Below, in pieces: positions 8,355-19,998 of a stretch of 64,000 nt of DNA. Every line of letters begins with the position of its first letter. Positions within the stretch are counted from its first letter, which is position 1. The notes beneath the pieces were generated by a model, which saw nothing but the letters and a program-made list of their open reading frames with translations, had not been told where the DNA came from and made no database searches. Origin of the DNA: Variovorax paradoxus. GTDB taxonomy: Bacteria > Pseudomonadota > Gammaproteobacteria > Burkholderiales > Burkholderiaceae_C. The stretch lies in NCBI RefSeq assembly GCF_030815975.1, contig NZ_JAUSXL010000002.1, forward strand, positions 434,001 through 498,000, given 5' to 3'. Both the position numbers and the translations under genes were made by a program.

Positions 8355-9008
8355 ATGCGTTCCCTGCAACCCCAACTCCGCCTCTGGGACATCTCGCCGC
8401 CCGTGCATGAAGGCACGCCGGTGTTCCCCGGCGACACGCCCTACCAGCAGCGCTGGGCCGCGACCATATCGCCCGATTGCCCGGTCAACGTCAGCGAGAT
8501 CAAGCTCTCGCCCCACGTCGGCGCGCATGCCGACGCGCCCCTGCACTACGACGCCGAAGGCCAGGCCATCGGCCTGGTCGACCTCGCGCCCTTCCTCGGC
8601 CCGTGCCGGGTGATCCATGCCATTGCCAAGGGGCCGCTGATCGAGTGGGAGCACATCGCGCATGCCGTCGACAGCACCCTGCCTCCGCGCGTGCTGGTGC
8701 GCACCTACACCGCCATGCCCATCGGCCACTGGGACCCACAGCTCGCGGCCTACGCGCCCGCCACGGTCGAGCGGCTCGCGGCCATGGGCGTGAAGCTGAT
8801 CGGCATCGACACCGCCAGCATCGACCCGGCCGACAGCAAGACGCTGGAAAGCCACCAGCGCATCCGCCGCCTCGACCTGCGCGTGCTCGAGAACCTCGTG
8901 CTCGACGAGGTGCCCGAGGGCGACTACGAACTCATCGCGCTGCCGCTCAAGCTGGTCAGCGCCGATGCCTCCCCGGTTCGCGCCGTGCTGCGCGAGCTTC
9001 CCCGCTGA
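8355..9008 (+). CDS. kynB: arylformamidase (kynurenine formamidase)
   Basis: Hydrolyses N-formyl-L-kynurenine to L-kynurenine and formate. The 217-residue protein is of the metal-dependent cyclase-like family, with LWDISPPVHEGTPVFPGDTP at the start and the zinc-binding HVGAHADAPLHYD. Position as first gene of kynB-kynU-kynA gives strong support for the substrate. A 12-nt gap separates it from kynU. No regulator gene of the KynR type lies beside it. Confidence 0.95.
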   Translation: MRSLQPQLRLWDISPPVHEGTPVFPGDTPYQQRWAATISPDCPVNVSEIKLSPHVGAHADAPLHYDAEGQAIGLVDLAPFLGPCRVIHAIAKGPLIEWEHIAHAVDSTLPPRVLVRTYTAMPIGHWDPQLAAYAPATVERLAAMGVKLIGIDTASIDPADSKTLESHQRIRRLDLRVLENLVLDEVPEGDYELIALPLKLVSADASPVRAVLRELPR

Positions 9009-9020
9009 AAACCTGAAACC

Positions 9021-10307
9021 ATGACGACCCTTGCCGATTGCCGCGCGCTCGACGCGCAAGACCCGCTGCGCGCCCTGCGCGACCAATTCACTCTGCCGGA
9101 AGGCGTGATCTATCTCGACGGCAACTCGCTCGGCGTGCTCCCCAAGGCCGCCCCCGCACGCATCGCCGAAGTGGTGGCCAAGGAATGGGGCGAGGGCCTG
9201 ATCCGTTCGTGGAACACCGCCAGCTGGTTCGACCTGCCGCAGCGCCTGGGCGACAAGGTGGCGCGGCTGATCGGCGCCGCGCCCGGCGAAGTGGTGTGCA
9301 CCGACAGCACCTCGGTCAACCTCTACAAGGTGCTGTTCGCGGCGCTTTCGCAGCAGAAAGACAGCGGGCGGAAACTGGTGGTCAGCGAGCGCAGCAACTT
9401 CCCGACCGACCTCTACATTGCGGAGTCGCTGTGCCGCGAGCGCGGCTTCACGCTCAAGCTGATCGAGGCGGGCGAACTGCAAGGTCCGGATTCGGTGCTG
9501 ACCGGCGAAGTGGCCGTGCTGATGCTCACGCACGTCAACTATCGCACCGGCGCCATGCACGACATGAAAGCCATCACCGCCGCCGCGCATGCCGCCGGCG
9601 CGCTCACGGTGTGGGACCTGGCGCACAGCGCGGGCGCCGTGCCGGTTGCGCTCAACGACAGCAACGCCGACTACGCGATCGGCTGCGGCTACAAATACCT
9701 GAACGGCGGCCCCGGTGCGCCGGCCTTCGCCTGGGTGCATACGCGGCATGCGGGCAAGTTCGAGCAGCCGCTGTCGGGATGGTGGGGCCACGCCGCGCCT
9801 TTCGAGTTCACGCCGCACTATCGCCCCGCCCCGGGCGTGGGCCGCTATCTCTGCGGCACGCAGCCGGTGATCGCGCTGGCGGGGCTGGAATGCGGCCTCG
9901 ACACCGTGTTGGCCGCCGAATCATTCAACGACACGAACGGCGCCATGGCCGCGCTGCGCAGCAAGTCGCTCGCGCTCACCGACCTGTTCATCGCACTGGT
10001 GGAGGAGCGCTGCGCCGGCCAGGACCTCGCGCTTGTCACGCCGCGTGAGCACGCGCGCCGCGGCTCGCAGGTGTGCCTGAGCCGTGACGAAGGCGCCTAC
10101 GCCATCGTGCAGGCGCTGATCGCGCGCGGCGTGATCGGCGACTACCGCGCCGGCGATTCGCAGATGCCCGACATCCTGCGCTTCGGCTTCACGCCGCTGT
10201 ACCTCGGCTTCGAGGATGTGTGGAACGCGGTCGAGCATCTGGTGCAGGTGCTCGAGACGGGCGAGTGGCGGCGCGCTGAATTCAACCGCAAGAATGCAGT
10301 GACATGA
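9021..10307 (+). CDS. kynU: kynureninase
   Basis: PLP enzyme that cleaves L-kynurenine to anthranilate and L-alanine. The 428-residue protein has the conserved [18 protein letters not shown] near the N-terminus, the aspartate of [14 protein letters not shown] that contacts the pyridine ring, and the Schiff-base lysine in [16 protein letters not shown] at about residue 225. The stop overlaps the kynA start by 4 nt. Confidence 0.96.
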   Translation: MTTLADCRALDAQDPLRALRDQFTLPEGVIYLDGNSLGVLPKAAPARIAEVVAKEWGEGLIRSWNTASWFDLPQRLGDKVARLIGAAPGEVVCTDSTSVNLYKVLFAALSQQKDSGRKLVVSERSNFPTDLYIAESLCRERGFTLKLIEAGELQGPDSVLTGEVAVLMLTHVNYRTGAMHDMKAITAAAHAAGALTVWDLAHSAGAVPVALNDSNADYAIGCGYKYLNGGPGAPAFAWVHTRHAGKFEQPLSGWWGHAAPFEFTPHYRPAPGVGRYLCGTQPVIALAGLECGLDTVLAAESFNDTNGAMAALRSKSLALTDLFIALVEERCAGQDLALVTPREHARRGSQVCLSRDEGAYAIVQALIARGVIGDYRAGDSQMPDILRFGFTPLYLGFEDVWNAVEHLVQVLETGEWRRAEFNRKNAVT

Positions 10308-11164
10308 GCACCGAAAAGAGCACGGACAAGAGTCCCGAGAAGATCGTCCACGAGGAAAAGGCGCAGCTGGATTTCAGCGCGTCGATGAGCTATGGCGACT
10401 ACCTGCATCTGGACGAGATCCTCAACGCGCAGCATCCGCTCTCGCCCGCGCATGACGAGATGCTGTTCATCGTGCAGCACCAGACCAGCGAACTCTGGAT
10501 GAAGCTGATGCTGCACGAACTGCGCGCCGCCACCGCCTGCATCGCCGAGGAGAAGCTGGCCGACGCCTTCAAGATGCTCGCGCGCGTGAGTCGCATCATG
10601 GAACAGCTGGTGAGCGCATGGACCGTGCTCTCGACCATGACGCCGCCCGAGTACACGGCAATGCGCCCCTACCTCGCCAACTCCAGCGGCTTCCAGAGCG
10701 CGCAGTACCGCTGCATCGAGTTCGCGCTCGGCAACAAGAACGCCGCCATGCTCAAGCCCCATGCCCATCGGGCCGACCTGCTGGCGCAGGTGGATGCGGC
10801 CTACCGCGCGCCTTCGCTCTATGACGAGTCGCTGCGCCTGCTCGCGCGCCACGGCCTGCCGGTACCCGCCGACCGGCTGGAGCGCGACTGGACCCAGCCG
10901 TATGAAGCCAGCGACGGTGTGGAAGCGGCCTGGCTCACGGTGTACCGCAACCCGCACGACCACTGGGACCTGTACCAGCTCGGCGAGAAACTCACCGACC
11001 TGGAAGACGCCTTCCGCCTCTGGCGCTTTCGCCACGTGACCACGGTCGAGCGCGTGATCGGCTTCAAGCGCGGCACGGGCGGAACGGGCGGCGTGAGCTA
11101 CCTGCGCAAAATGCTCGATGTGGTGCTGTTCCCCGAAATCTGGAGGCTGCGCACCGATCTGTGA
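10304..11164 (+). CDS. kynA: tryptophan 2,3-dioxygenase
   Basis: Haem enzyme that opens the indole ring of L-tryptophan to give N-formylkynurenine, the first step of the pathway although its gene is last in the operon. The 286-residue protein shows [38 protein letters not shown] and, towards the end, [19 protein letters not shown], whose His is the proximal haem ligand in the family. No terminator is visible before the following gene. Confidence 0.96.
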   Translation: MSTEKSTDKSPEKIVHEEKAQLDFSASMSYGDYLHLDEILNAQHPLSPAHDEMLFIVQHQTSELWMKLMLHELRAATACIAEEKLADAFKMLARVSRIMEQLVSAWTVLSTMTPPEYTAMRPYLANSSGFQSAQYRCIEFALGNKNAAMLKPHAHRADLLAQVDAAYRAPSLYDESLRLLARHGLPVPADRLERDWTQPYEASDGVEAAWLTVYRNPHDHWDLYQLGEKLTDLEDAFRLWRFRHVTTVERVIGFKRGTGGTGGVSYLRKMLDVVLFPEIWRLRTDL

Positions 11165-11237
11165 GCTATCGCTTGCCCCGCTTGCCCCATCTGCCTGAAG
11201 CGCTACATTGGTTGGCAACAACAACGGAGGCCCTGCC

Positions 11238-12488
11238 ATGAACGATGTCCAGTTCTCGCTCGAAGAGCTTGCTACCTTGCGCGAGCATGGCGTGGTCCTG
11301 TTCGCAGGCCGCGTGATCTTCGAGGCCCAGCCGCCCATGTCCGCGCAGCGGATCCCCGCCATCGAAGCGCTGTGCGCCGGCCCGCTTCCCGAGGCGCTGG
11401 CCGCGCTGTGGCGGCAAACGGCAGGCGGCCGGCTCGACTACGACCTGTCGCTGCCGATGAACGGCAACGCGGAATCCATCAGCTGGTCAGAACTGTTCTG
11501 GGACGGCAGCGACGGCTATCGCGACCTGCAGGGCTGGATCGAGCATGAACAGGAACTGGCCGAAGAGGCCGCCAAGGAAGAAGGCCGCCCATGGAGCGGC
11601 AAGCTCACGCACCTGCCCTTCGGCGGCTTCGAATACCTCGACCGCGTCTACGCGGTGGTGGAGCCCGGCCCCGAGCACGGACGCATCGTCGCGTGGAAGC
11701 ACGGGCTGCCGCCGGCGTGGACGCATGCGCTGCACGAAGACAGCGTGAGCACCGTCGCGCCCGACCTGCGCGGCGCCTTCGCGGCGCTGCACCTGGACGA
11801 GGACCCGCTGGCGCCCACCGGCGACTATTTCTCGGGCCAGGCGCTGCTGCAATACCTCGACGACCGGCACCAGGACCACGGCCTGGACCTCGACCTGATG
11901 GACAAGCTGGTGGCCTTCTATTGCCGCGCGGTGGTCGACTGGCGCACGCCGCTGGCCGAAGGAACGCTGCGCCGGCTGCCGGCCATCGCGCGTGCTGCGC
12001 TGCACCACGCCATTGGCACCGACAACGCGGAACTGGTGGCCGAACTCGCGGCCGCGGGGGTGAGCTTCGACGGCCCGCACGAGGGCAGCGCGCTGGCCAC
12101 CGACGTGGCCATTGCCCAGGGCGCCTTCGCCGCGGCCATGGCGCTGGTGCGCGCGGGCGCGCCGGTGGCGCGCGACGCCTTGGGCAACGTCGACGGCCAG
12201 ATTTCGCCGGAGCTCACGAGTGCGCTGCTCGCCAACGGGGCGGAACCCGGCGTGGCGGCCATCGTCAAATGCGCGGCCTGCGGCGCGCCCGCCAGCGCGC
12301 ACCTGATCGCCGATGCATGCGCACAGGCCGGCATCGATGTGCCGCCCGCCTTCGTCATCGAGCGCGATGCGACGCTGGCCGAACTCGAAGCCACGCTGCT
12401 CGAGGTGCGGGAAGGCACGCATGGCCACTACCTGGGTGCCGAAGGCCTGGCCGAACGCATCGAGCACCTGCAGGCCTTCAGGCTCTGA
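11238..12488 (+). CDS. SMI1/KNR4 (SUKH)-like protein with ankyrin-type C-terminal half
   Basis: A 416-residue protein I do not recognise by name. The N-terminal 180 residues fit a SMI1/KNR4 (SUKH) domain: IEALCAGPLPEALAALWRQT, ISWSELFWDGSDGYRDLQGW and HLPFGGFEYLDRVYAVVEPG. The C-terminal part has alanine-rich helical repeats such as DNAELVAELAAAGVSFDGPH and AAAMALVRAGAPVARDALGN that resemble degenerate ankyrin repeats, then a Cys pair CAAC. The ATG at 11238 follows a good GGAGG; a TTG 30 nt upstream is less likely. SUKH proteins include immunity proteins and general folding or regulatory proteins; no toxin gene is adjacent. Confidence 0.75.
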   Translation: MNDVQFSLEELATLREHGVVLFAGRVIFEAQPPMSAQRIPAIEALCAGPLPEALAALWRQTAGGRLDYDLSLPMNGNAESISWSELFWDGSDGYRDLQGWIEHEQELAEEAAKEEGRPWSGKLTHLPFGGFEYLDRVYAVVEPGPEHGRIVAWKHGLPPAWTHALHEDSVSTVAPDLRGAFAALHLDEDPLAPTGDYFSGQALLQYLDDRHQDHGLDLDLMDKLVAFYCRAVVDWRTPLAEGTLRRLPAIARAALHHAIGTDNAELVAELAAAGVSFDGPHEGSALATDVAIAQGAFAAAMALVRAGAPVARDALGNVDGQISPELTSALLANGAEPGVAAIVKCAACGAPASAHLIADACAQAGIDVPPAFVIERDATLAELEATLLEVREGTHGHYLGAEGLAERIEHLQAFRL

Positions 12489-12509
12489 GCGCACTCGGCG
12501 CGGCTGCCC

Positions 12510-13694
12510 TCAGCCGCCGTACAGCCAAGGCTGGTCCAGCAACCGCGCGCCCAGCGTGCGCATCGCCAGGTCGCGGCCGATGCGCACCGCACCGGCCGCA
12601 TGAAAGATCTGCCCGTTGCGCCGGGCCTTCGCCTGCACGAGGGCGTTGCGCTGCCAGCGCGCCTCGGCGTAGCGCGCGAAGGCGGCCGGCACATCGGCCG
12701 CATTGCCTTGGCCCAAGGCCTCGGCCAGTGCCACCGAATCCTCGATGGCCATGCCTGCGCCCTGCGCCAGGTAGGGGACCATCGGATGCGCGGCATCGCC
12801 GACCAGCGCCACGCGCTCGTGGGCCATCTCGGCCGCGGAGGCCAGCGGCGGACGGTCGCTGAGGGTCCAGGCACGCCAGCCGGGCATGGCTTCGAGCAAC
12901 GCCTGCAAGGCGCCTCCGCTGCGGCCCGTGGCCTGCTGCAGCGCGGCAAGGCTGCTGGCCTGGTTCCAGTTGCGCGCGTCGCCGGCCGGCGCGGATTCTG
13001 CGATCACCACCACGTTGAGCCAGGCGCCGCTGCGCACCGGATACGCCACCGCATGCAGGCGCGGGCCGAGCCATACATCGATCCCGTGGCGGCGCAGGGC
13101 CTGCGGCAGCGCGGCCTGCTCGATCGTCGCGCGCCAGGCCGTGTGGCCGGTGGCGTGCGGCGGCTCGGCTGCGGATGGCACATCGAGGCGTTGCCGCGCG
13201 ACGCTCCAGAGCCCGTCGGCGCCGACCAGTGCCTCGCCCTCCCAGGCGCGGGCGCCGCTGCTCGAAATGCACACGAGATCGTCGCTGGTTTCGACCTGCG
13301 CGATGCGCGCATCGGTCACCAGGGTGCCGGTGCCGCGGGCGCGCACCGCTTCGAGCAGCAGTGCATGCAGGTCGGCGCGGTGCACGCAGAAGTAAGGGGC
13401 GCCGTAGCGCTCGCGCATGGCGTCGCCCAGCGGCAGGCGGGCCAGTTCGGTGCCGCTGCCCGCGCTGCGCACCACCAGGGCATCAGGTCGCGCGGCGATG
13501 GCCTCCAGGCCTTCGGCCAAGCCCAGCTGCGCGAGACGCCGCGTGACGTTGGGGCCCATCTGGATGCCGGCGCCAATTTCAGCGAACACGGGCGCCTGCT
13601 CGAAGACATCGACGCGGTGGCGGCCGCGGGACAGTGCCAGCGCAGCAGAAAGCCCCCCGATGCCGCCCCCGACGACGAGGATGTGTGCGGGCAT
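12510..13694 (-). CDS. FAD-dependent monooxygenase (salicylate hydroxylase-like)
   Basis: Class A flavoprotein monooxygenase, 394 residues. The N-terminal Rossmann motif is HILVVGGGIGGLSAALALSR, the second FAD/NAD(P)H motif includes EALVGADGLWSVARQRL, and the third is RVALVGDAAHPMVPYLAQGA. Overall it resembles 3-hydroxybenzoate 6-hydroxylase or salicylate hydroxylase, but the substrate cannot be fixed. It begins only 5 nt after the stop of the DUF6587 gene in the feoAB operon, which is an unexpected partner, and it converges with the SUKH-like gene. Confidence 0.85.
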   Translation of the reverse strand: MPAHILVVGGGIGGLSAALALSRGRHRVDVFEQAPVFAEIGAGIQMGPNVTRRLAQLGLAEGLEAIAARPDALVVRSAGSGTELARLPLGDAMRERYGAPYFCVHRADLHALLLEAVRARGTGTLVTDARIAQVETSDDLVCISSSGARAWEGEALVGADGLWSVARQRLDVPSAAEPPHATGHTAWRATIEQAALPQALRRHGIDVWLGPRLHAVAYPVRSGAWLNVVVIAESAPAGDARNWNQASSLAALQQATGRSGGALQALLEAMPGWRAWTLSDRPPLASAAEMAHERVALVGDAAHPMVPYLAQGAGMAIEDSVALAEALGQGNAADVPAAFARYAEARWQRNALVQAKARRNGQIFHAAGAVRIGRDLAMRTLGARLLDQPWLYGG

Positions 13695-13699
13695 CGGCC

Positions 13700-13996
13700 T
13701 CAGCGGCTGCGCGTGGGCAGCGGGCCGTGGCCGGCTTTTTCGGATTCGGGTTTGGGGCCGGGCGTCTTGGGACCGCAGCTGCCGCAGCTGTCGCAGGAGC
13801 CGCAGCCCGAGGTCTTGGCGAGCGAGGCCGCCAACTGCTCGGCGCGCTCCGGGTCGACCAGCCCGGCACGTTGCGTGCCGGCCGCGAGCTTGTGCGCGGC
13901 GCTGCGCCGCCAGCCCGCAGGCATCCAGCGCCAGACCGCGTAGAACGCGGCGGCCGCGACGATCAATCCGACGATCAGTTGCTGTGTCATGTCCAT
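13700..13996 (-). CDS. DUF6587-like small membrane protein with Cys-rich motif, feo-linked
   Basis: A 98-residue protein with one N-terminal transmembrane segment (IVGLIVAAAAFYAVWRW) and a cytosolic tail containing the cluster SGCGSCDSCGSCG, then a Pro/Lys-rich end. It follows feoB on the same strand and occupies the position of FeoC in other bacteria, so a role in ferrous-iron transport, perhaps metal or Fe-S sensing, is inferred. Two ATGs at 13996 and 13990 are possible; a GGAG lies 4 or 10 nt upstream of them. Confidence 0.75.
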   Translation of the reverse strand: MDMTQQLIVGLIVAAAAFYAVWRWMPAGWRRSAAHKLAAGTQRAGLVDPERAEQLAASLAKTSGCGSCDSCGSCGPKTPGPKPESEKAGHGPLPTRSR

Positions 13997-14053
13997 TTAC
14001 TCCAACGCGCGTTCGAGACTAACCCAGAAACATCGCGCAAACCTTGCGGCAGC

Positions 14054-15952
14054 TCATCCGGCGCCCAGCGCCACCGCCACGCGATAGGTAATGAAGCACG
14101 CCAGATAGGCCAACGCGAACAGGTAGCCAGCCATGATCCAGACGTACTTCCATGATCCGGTTTCGCGCTTGACCGCCGCCAGCGTCGAGATGCACTGCGG
14201 CGCAAACACGTACCAGACCAGCAGCGACAGCGCCGTCGCCAGCGACCAGCTGCCCGCGATCAGCGGCTCGAGCTGGCCCGCCACGTCGTCGCCGCTGGCC
14301 GAGAGCGCGTACACCGTGCCGAGCGCGCCCACCGCCACTTCGCGCGCCGCCATGCCCGGCACCAGCGCGATGGAGATCTGCCAGTTGAAGCCGATGGGCG
14401 CAAAGATGTGCTCCAGGCCGCGGCCGATCATCCCCGCCAGGCTGTACTGGATGGCCGGGCCCGTGGCGCCTTCGGGCGGCGACGGAAAGGTCGACAGGAA
14501 CCACAGCAGGATGGTGAGCGTGAGGATGATCGTACCCACGCGCTGAATGAAGATCCACGCCCGCTCGTAGAGCCCCAGCGCCAGGTTGCGCAGGTTCGGC
14601 CAGCGGTAGGCCGGCAGCTCCATCATCAGCGGCGAATGCTGCTTGCTGTCGCGGAAGCGCTTCATCACCCAGGCCACCGCCATGGCCGAGACGATGCCGA
14701 AGACATACAGCGCGAACAGCACCACGCCCTGCAGGTTGAATACGCCGCCCACGGTGCGCGCCGGAATGAAGGCCGCGATCAGCAGCGCATAGACCGGCAG
14801 GCGCGCCGAGCAGGTCATGAGCGGCGCGATCATGATGGTGGTGATGCGGTCGCGCCAGTTGCTGATGGTGCGCGTGGCCATCACGCCGGGAATCGCGCAG
14901 GCAAAGCTCGACAGCAGCGGAATGAAGGAGCGGCCCGAAAGCCCCACGGTGCCCATCACGCGGTCGAGCAGGAAGGCCGCGCGCGGCAGGTAGCCCGAAT
15001 CTTCCAGCGCCAGGATGAACAGGAACAGGATCAGGATCTGCGGCAGGAACACGATCACGCCGCCCACCCCGGCAATCACGCCGTCGACCAGCAGGCTCTG
15101 CAGCATGCCCTCGGGCATGTGGGCCTTCAGCAGGTTACCCAGGCCTTCGGTGCCGGCCTTGATGGCGTCCATCGGCACGTTGGCCCAGCTGAACACGGCC
15201 TGGAACATCAGGAACATCGTGACCGCGAGCACCAGCATGCCCCACACCGGATGCATCACCACGCGGTCGATGCGGTCGCTGGTGGCCAGGCTCCCGACCG
15301 GCTCGCGCACGGCCATGCCGAGGATGCGGCGCACCTCGCGTTGCGTGGCCAGCACGTCGTCCAGCCCCGGCGGCTGCCAGGGTCGTTGCGGCGCAGCGGC
15401 GGCCACCGGCGCATCGAGGGCTTCGAGCAGGCCCTGCGCGCCGCCCGACTGCACGCCCACGGTCTCGATGACCGGCACGCCCAGTTCGCGCGACAGCACG
15501 GCCGTGTCGACCGCAATGCCCTGCTTCCTGGCCATGTCGGTCATATTGAGCGCCACCACCATCGGCAGGCCCAGGCGCTTGGCCTCGAGCACGAGCCGCA
15601 GGTTGAGCCGCAGATTGGTGGCATCGGTCACGCACACCAGCAGGTCGGGCAATGCCTCGCGGCTTTGGCCGGTGACCACGTCGCGCGTCACGGCCTCGTC
15701 GGCGCTCAGCGCGTTGAGGCTGTAGGCGCCCGGCAGGTCGAGCACGAACACGCGGCGGCCCGACGCGGTGCGCAGCAGGCCTTCCTTGCGCTCGACCGTC
15801 ACGCCGGCATAGTTGGCCACCTTCTGGCGGCTGCCGGTGAGCAGGTTGAACAGCGCCGTCTTGCCGCAGTTCGGATTGCCCAGCAGCGCAATGCGCCCTG
15901 GCTGCGCGGTGGCGGCGAGGCGCCCCGGCCCCTGGATGACGGCTTCAACCAT
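14054..15952 (-). CDS. feoB: ferrous iron transporter B
   Basis: Inner-membrane Fe(II) transporter with an N-terminal GTPase domain, 632 residues. G1 is GNPNCGKTALFNLLTG, the switch region NYAGVTVERKEG, G3 DLPGAYSLNAL and G4 NMTD. The membrane part contains the conserved cysteine region FACAIPGVMATR and the gating regions of the family. The frame starts at MVEAVIQGPG and overlaps the feoA stop by 8 nt, so translation is coupled. The C-terminus is somewhat shorter than E. coli FeoB (773). Confidence 0.95.
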   Translation of the reverse strand: MVEAVIQGPGRLAATAQPGRIALLGNPNCGKTALFNLLTGSRQKVANYAGVTVERKEGLLRTASGRRVFVLDLPGAYSLNALSADEAVTRDVVTGQSREALPDLLVCVTDATNLRLNLRLVLEAKRLGLPMVVALNMTDMARKQGIAVDTAVLSRELGVPVIETVGVQSGGAQGLLEALDAPVAAAAPQRPWQPPGLDDVLATQREVRRILGMAVREPVGSLATSDRIDRVVMHPVWGMLVLAVTMFLMFQAVFSWANVPMDAIKAGTEGLGNLLKAHMPEGMLQSLLVDGVIAGVGGVIVFLPQILILFLFILALEDSGYLPRAAFLLDRVMGTVGLSGRSFIPLLSSFACAIPGVMATRTISNWRDRITTIMIAPLMTCSARLPVYALLIAAFIPARTVGGVFNLQGVVLFALYVFGIVSAMAVAWVMKRFRDSKQHSPLMMELPAYRWPNLRNLALGLYERAWIFIQRVGTIILTLTILLWFLSTFPSPPEGATGPAIQYSLAGMIGRGLEHIFAPIGFNWQISIALVPGMAAREVAVGALGTVYALSASGDDVAGQLEPLIAGSWSLATALSLLVWYVFAPQCISTLAAVKRETGSWKYVWIMAGYLFALAYLACFITYRVAVALGAG

Positions 15953-16256
15953 GGCTTGCGCCTTCCGGCAGGCCCGGTGCCACATGAATCAGCGCGGCCT
16001 CGTGGCGGCGCAATGCGAAAGTGGTGTGGCCCAGCCGCACCGCCAGAGGCTCGCGCCCCGGAAGCCCGCTGGCCACGATGCGCACGGCTTCGCCCGGCAC
16101 GAAACCGATCTCCGTCAGGCGCAGGACCAGGTCGCGGTCGTCCGCGCCATCCGGGCGGGCCACGTCGAGCACCGTGGCCCACTGGTTGTCGAGAAGCTGG
16201 TCGAGCCGCAGGCCGGAAGTTGCCAGCACGGCGGTGCCGAAATTGTTGGTTTGCAC
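15945..16256 (-). CDS. feoA: ferrous iron transport protein A
   Basis: A small SH3-like cytosolic protein that supports FeoB. The core shows LRLDQLLDNQWATVLDV, LRLTEIGFVPGEAVRIVASG and LAVRLGHTTFALRRHEAALI, the FeoA pattern of LTEIGF, metal/DNA-like barrel and an ALRxxEA end. No ATG is available: I chose GTG at 16256 (103 residues), though a TTG at 16298 gives 117. No good Shine-Dalgarno supports either one. Confidence 0.85.
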   Translation of the reverse strand: MQTNNFGTAVLATSGLRLDQLLDNQWATVLDVARPDGADDRDLVLRLTEIGFVPGEAVRIVASGLPGREPLAVRLGHTTFALRRHEAALIHVAPGLPEGASHG

Positions 16257-16306
16257 GGTAAGAAAGTGCGCCGGATTCCGAACGCGCCAATTGAGCAAAA
16301 GCTAGA

Positions 16307-16321
16307 TGCTATCAATTCTCA
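16307..16321 (-). promoter_or_regulatory. candidate Fur box upstream of feoA
   Basis: On the minus strand TGAGAATTGATAGCA matches 10 of 14 defined positions of the 7-1-7 Fur consensus TGATAATnATTATCA, about 50 nt upstream of the proposed feoA start. Fur control of feo is well established in proteobacteria; this particular site is inferred by eye. Confidence 0.4.
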
Positions 16322-16360
16322 ATCGCAGAAACCTGACCAAGGCCTTTTGACCTCGCGGGC

Positions 16361-16809
16361 TCAGCCCAATTCGATGATGCGGGCGGTCACCGCATCGTCG
16401 ACAACAATGAGTTCGGCAACGGCAATCGGCAATTTGAATCGGCGCGGGCCGGCACTGCCCGGATTGACGTAGAGCACGCCGCCGCGCTCCTCGATCTTCG
16501 GCTTGTGGGAGTGGCCGGACACCACCACGCGGACCCCGGCAGGGGCGACGGCGAGTTGGGACAGATCGTGTATCGCATGCACGAGCACCCCGCCCGCCTT
16601 CAGGAAGGCCGCCTCCGCGATGTGGGCGGCCCACGGTTCGCGATCGTTGTTGCCCCGCACCACGGTCAGCGGCGCGATGGCGGCGAGCGCTTCGAGGATG
16701 CCGGCATCGCCGATGTCCCCGCCATGCACGATGAAGTCGCTGCCCTGCAGCGCCGCCACGGCCTGCGGGCGCAGCAGGCCGTGGGTGTCGGAGATGAGGC
16801 CGACCCGGA

Positions 16810-16813
<4 letters not shown>
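16361..16813 (-). CDS. YfcE-like metallophosphoesterase
   Basis: A 150-residue calcineurin-like phosphoesterase of the YfcE/MJ0936 type. Metal-binding motifs are in order: [22 protein letters not shown], then HAIHD and [11 protein letters not shown] followed by NPGSAGPRR. The TTG start at 16813 overlaps the acnA stop as TTGA; no ATG precedes the first motif, so this start is almost forced. Substrates of such enzymes are phosphodiesters in vitro; the physiological one is unknown. It is likely translated from the acnA transcript. Confidence 0.9.
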
Positions 16814-19677
<2,864 letters not shown>

Positions 19678-19998
19678 TGAGGAACTCCTGATTGTTCGTG
19701 GAAGCTCTTCAAGGATAGCGGGGAACAATGCCTGCTGCTGTAGTCTGTCTTCCAACTCATGCCTTCGAGGCGCGGCGTTCCTCATCGCGAAAAATGCCGG
19801 GTGGATGGGCGTTGCCGGCATCCCGCGCCTTCAAGCCAGGGCCATGTCCGCGCCGCCGCGGGTGCGGCGAATCTCCTTCGGGTGGTACGCCGCAAGCCAG
19901 TCCTGCCGCGTTGGAGCCGATGATTCCGCGCGGCCTGCATCGCGTCGATGACCTGGGAGGTCATGGCGCCGCATCGAGGCCGCGCCAGAATGCGGGCC
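19678..19998. other. 321-nt intergenic region between divergent acnA and XRE regulator
   Basis: This contains the acnA ribosome site at its left end and must contain promoters for both genes. I see no convincing gene. A minus-strand frame ending ...WLAAYHPKEIRRTRGG at 19831 looks protein-like but has no start of its own. A perfect 7-bp inverted repeat lies at 19948-19964. Confidence 0.6.
19948..19964. promoter_or_regulatory. inverted repeat, candidate XRE operator
   Basis: ATGACCT-GGG-AGGTCAT is a perfect 7-bp inverted repeat with a 3-bp spacer, centred about 43 nt before the start of the XRE regulator gene. Position and symmetry fit an autoregulatory operator of a dimeric helix-turn-helix protein. 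Confidence 0.35.
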
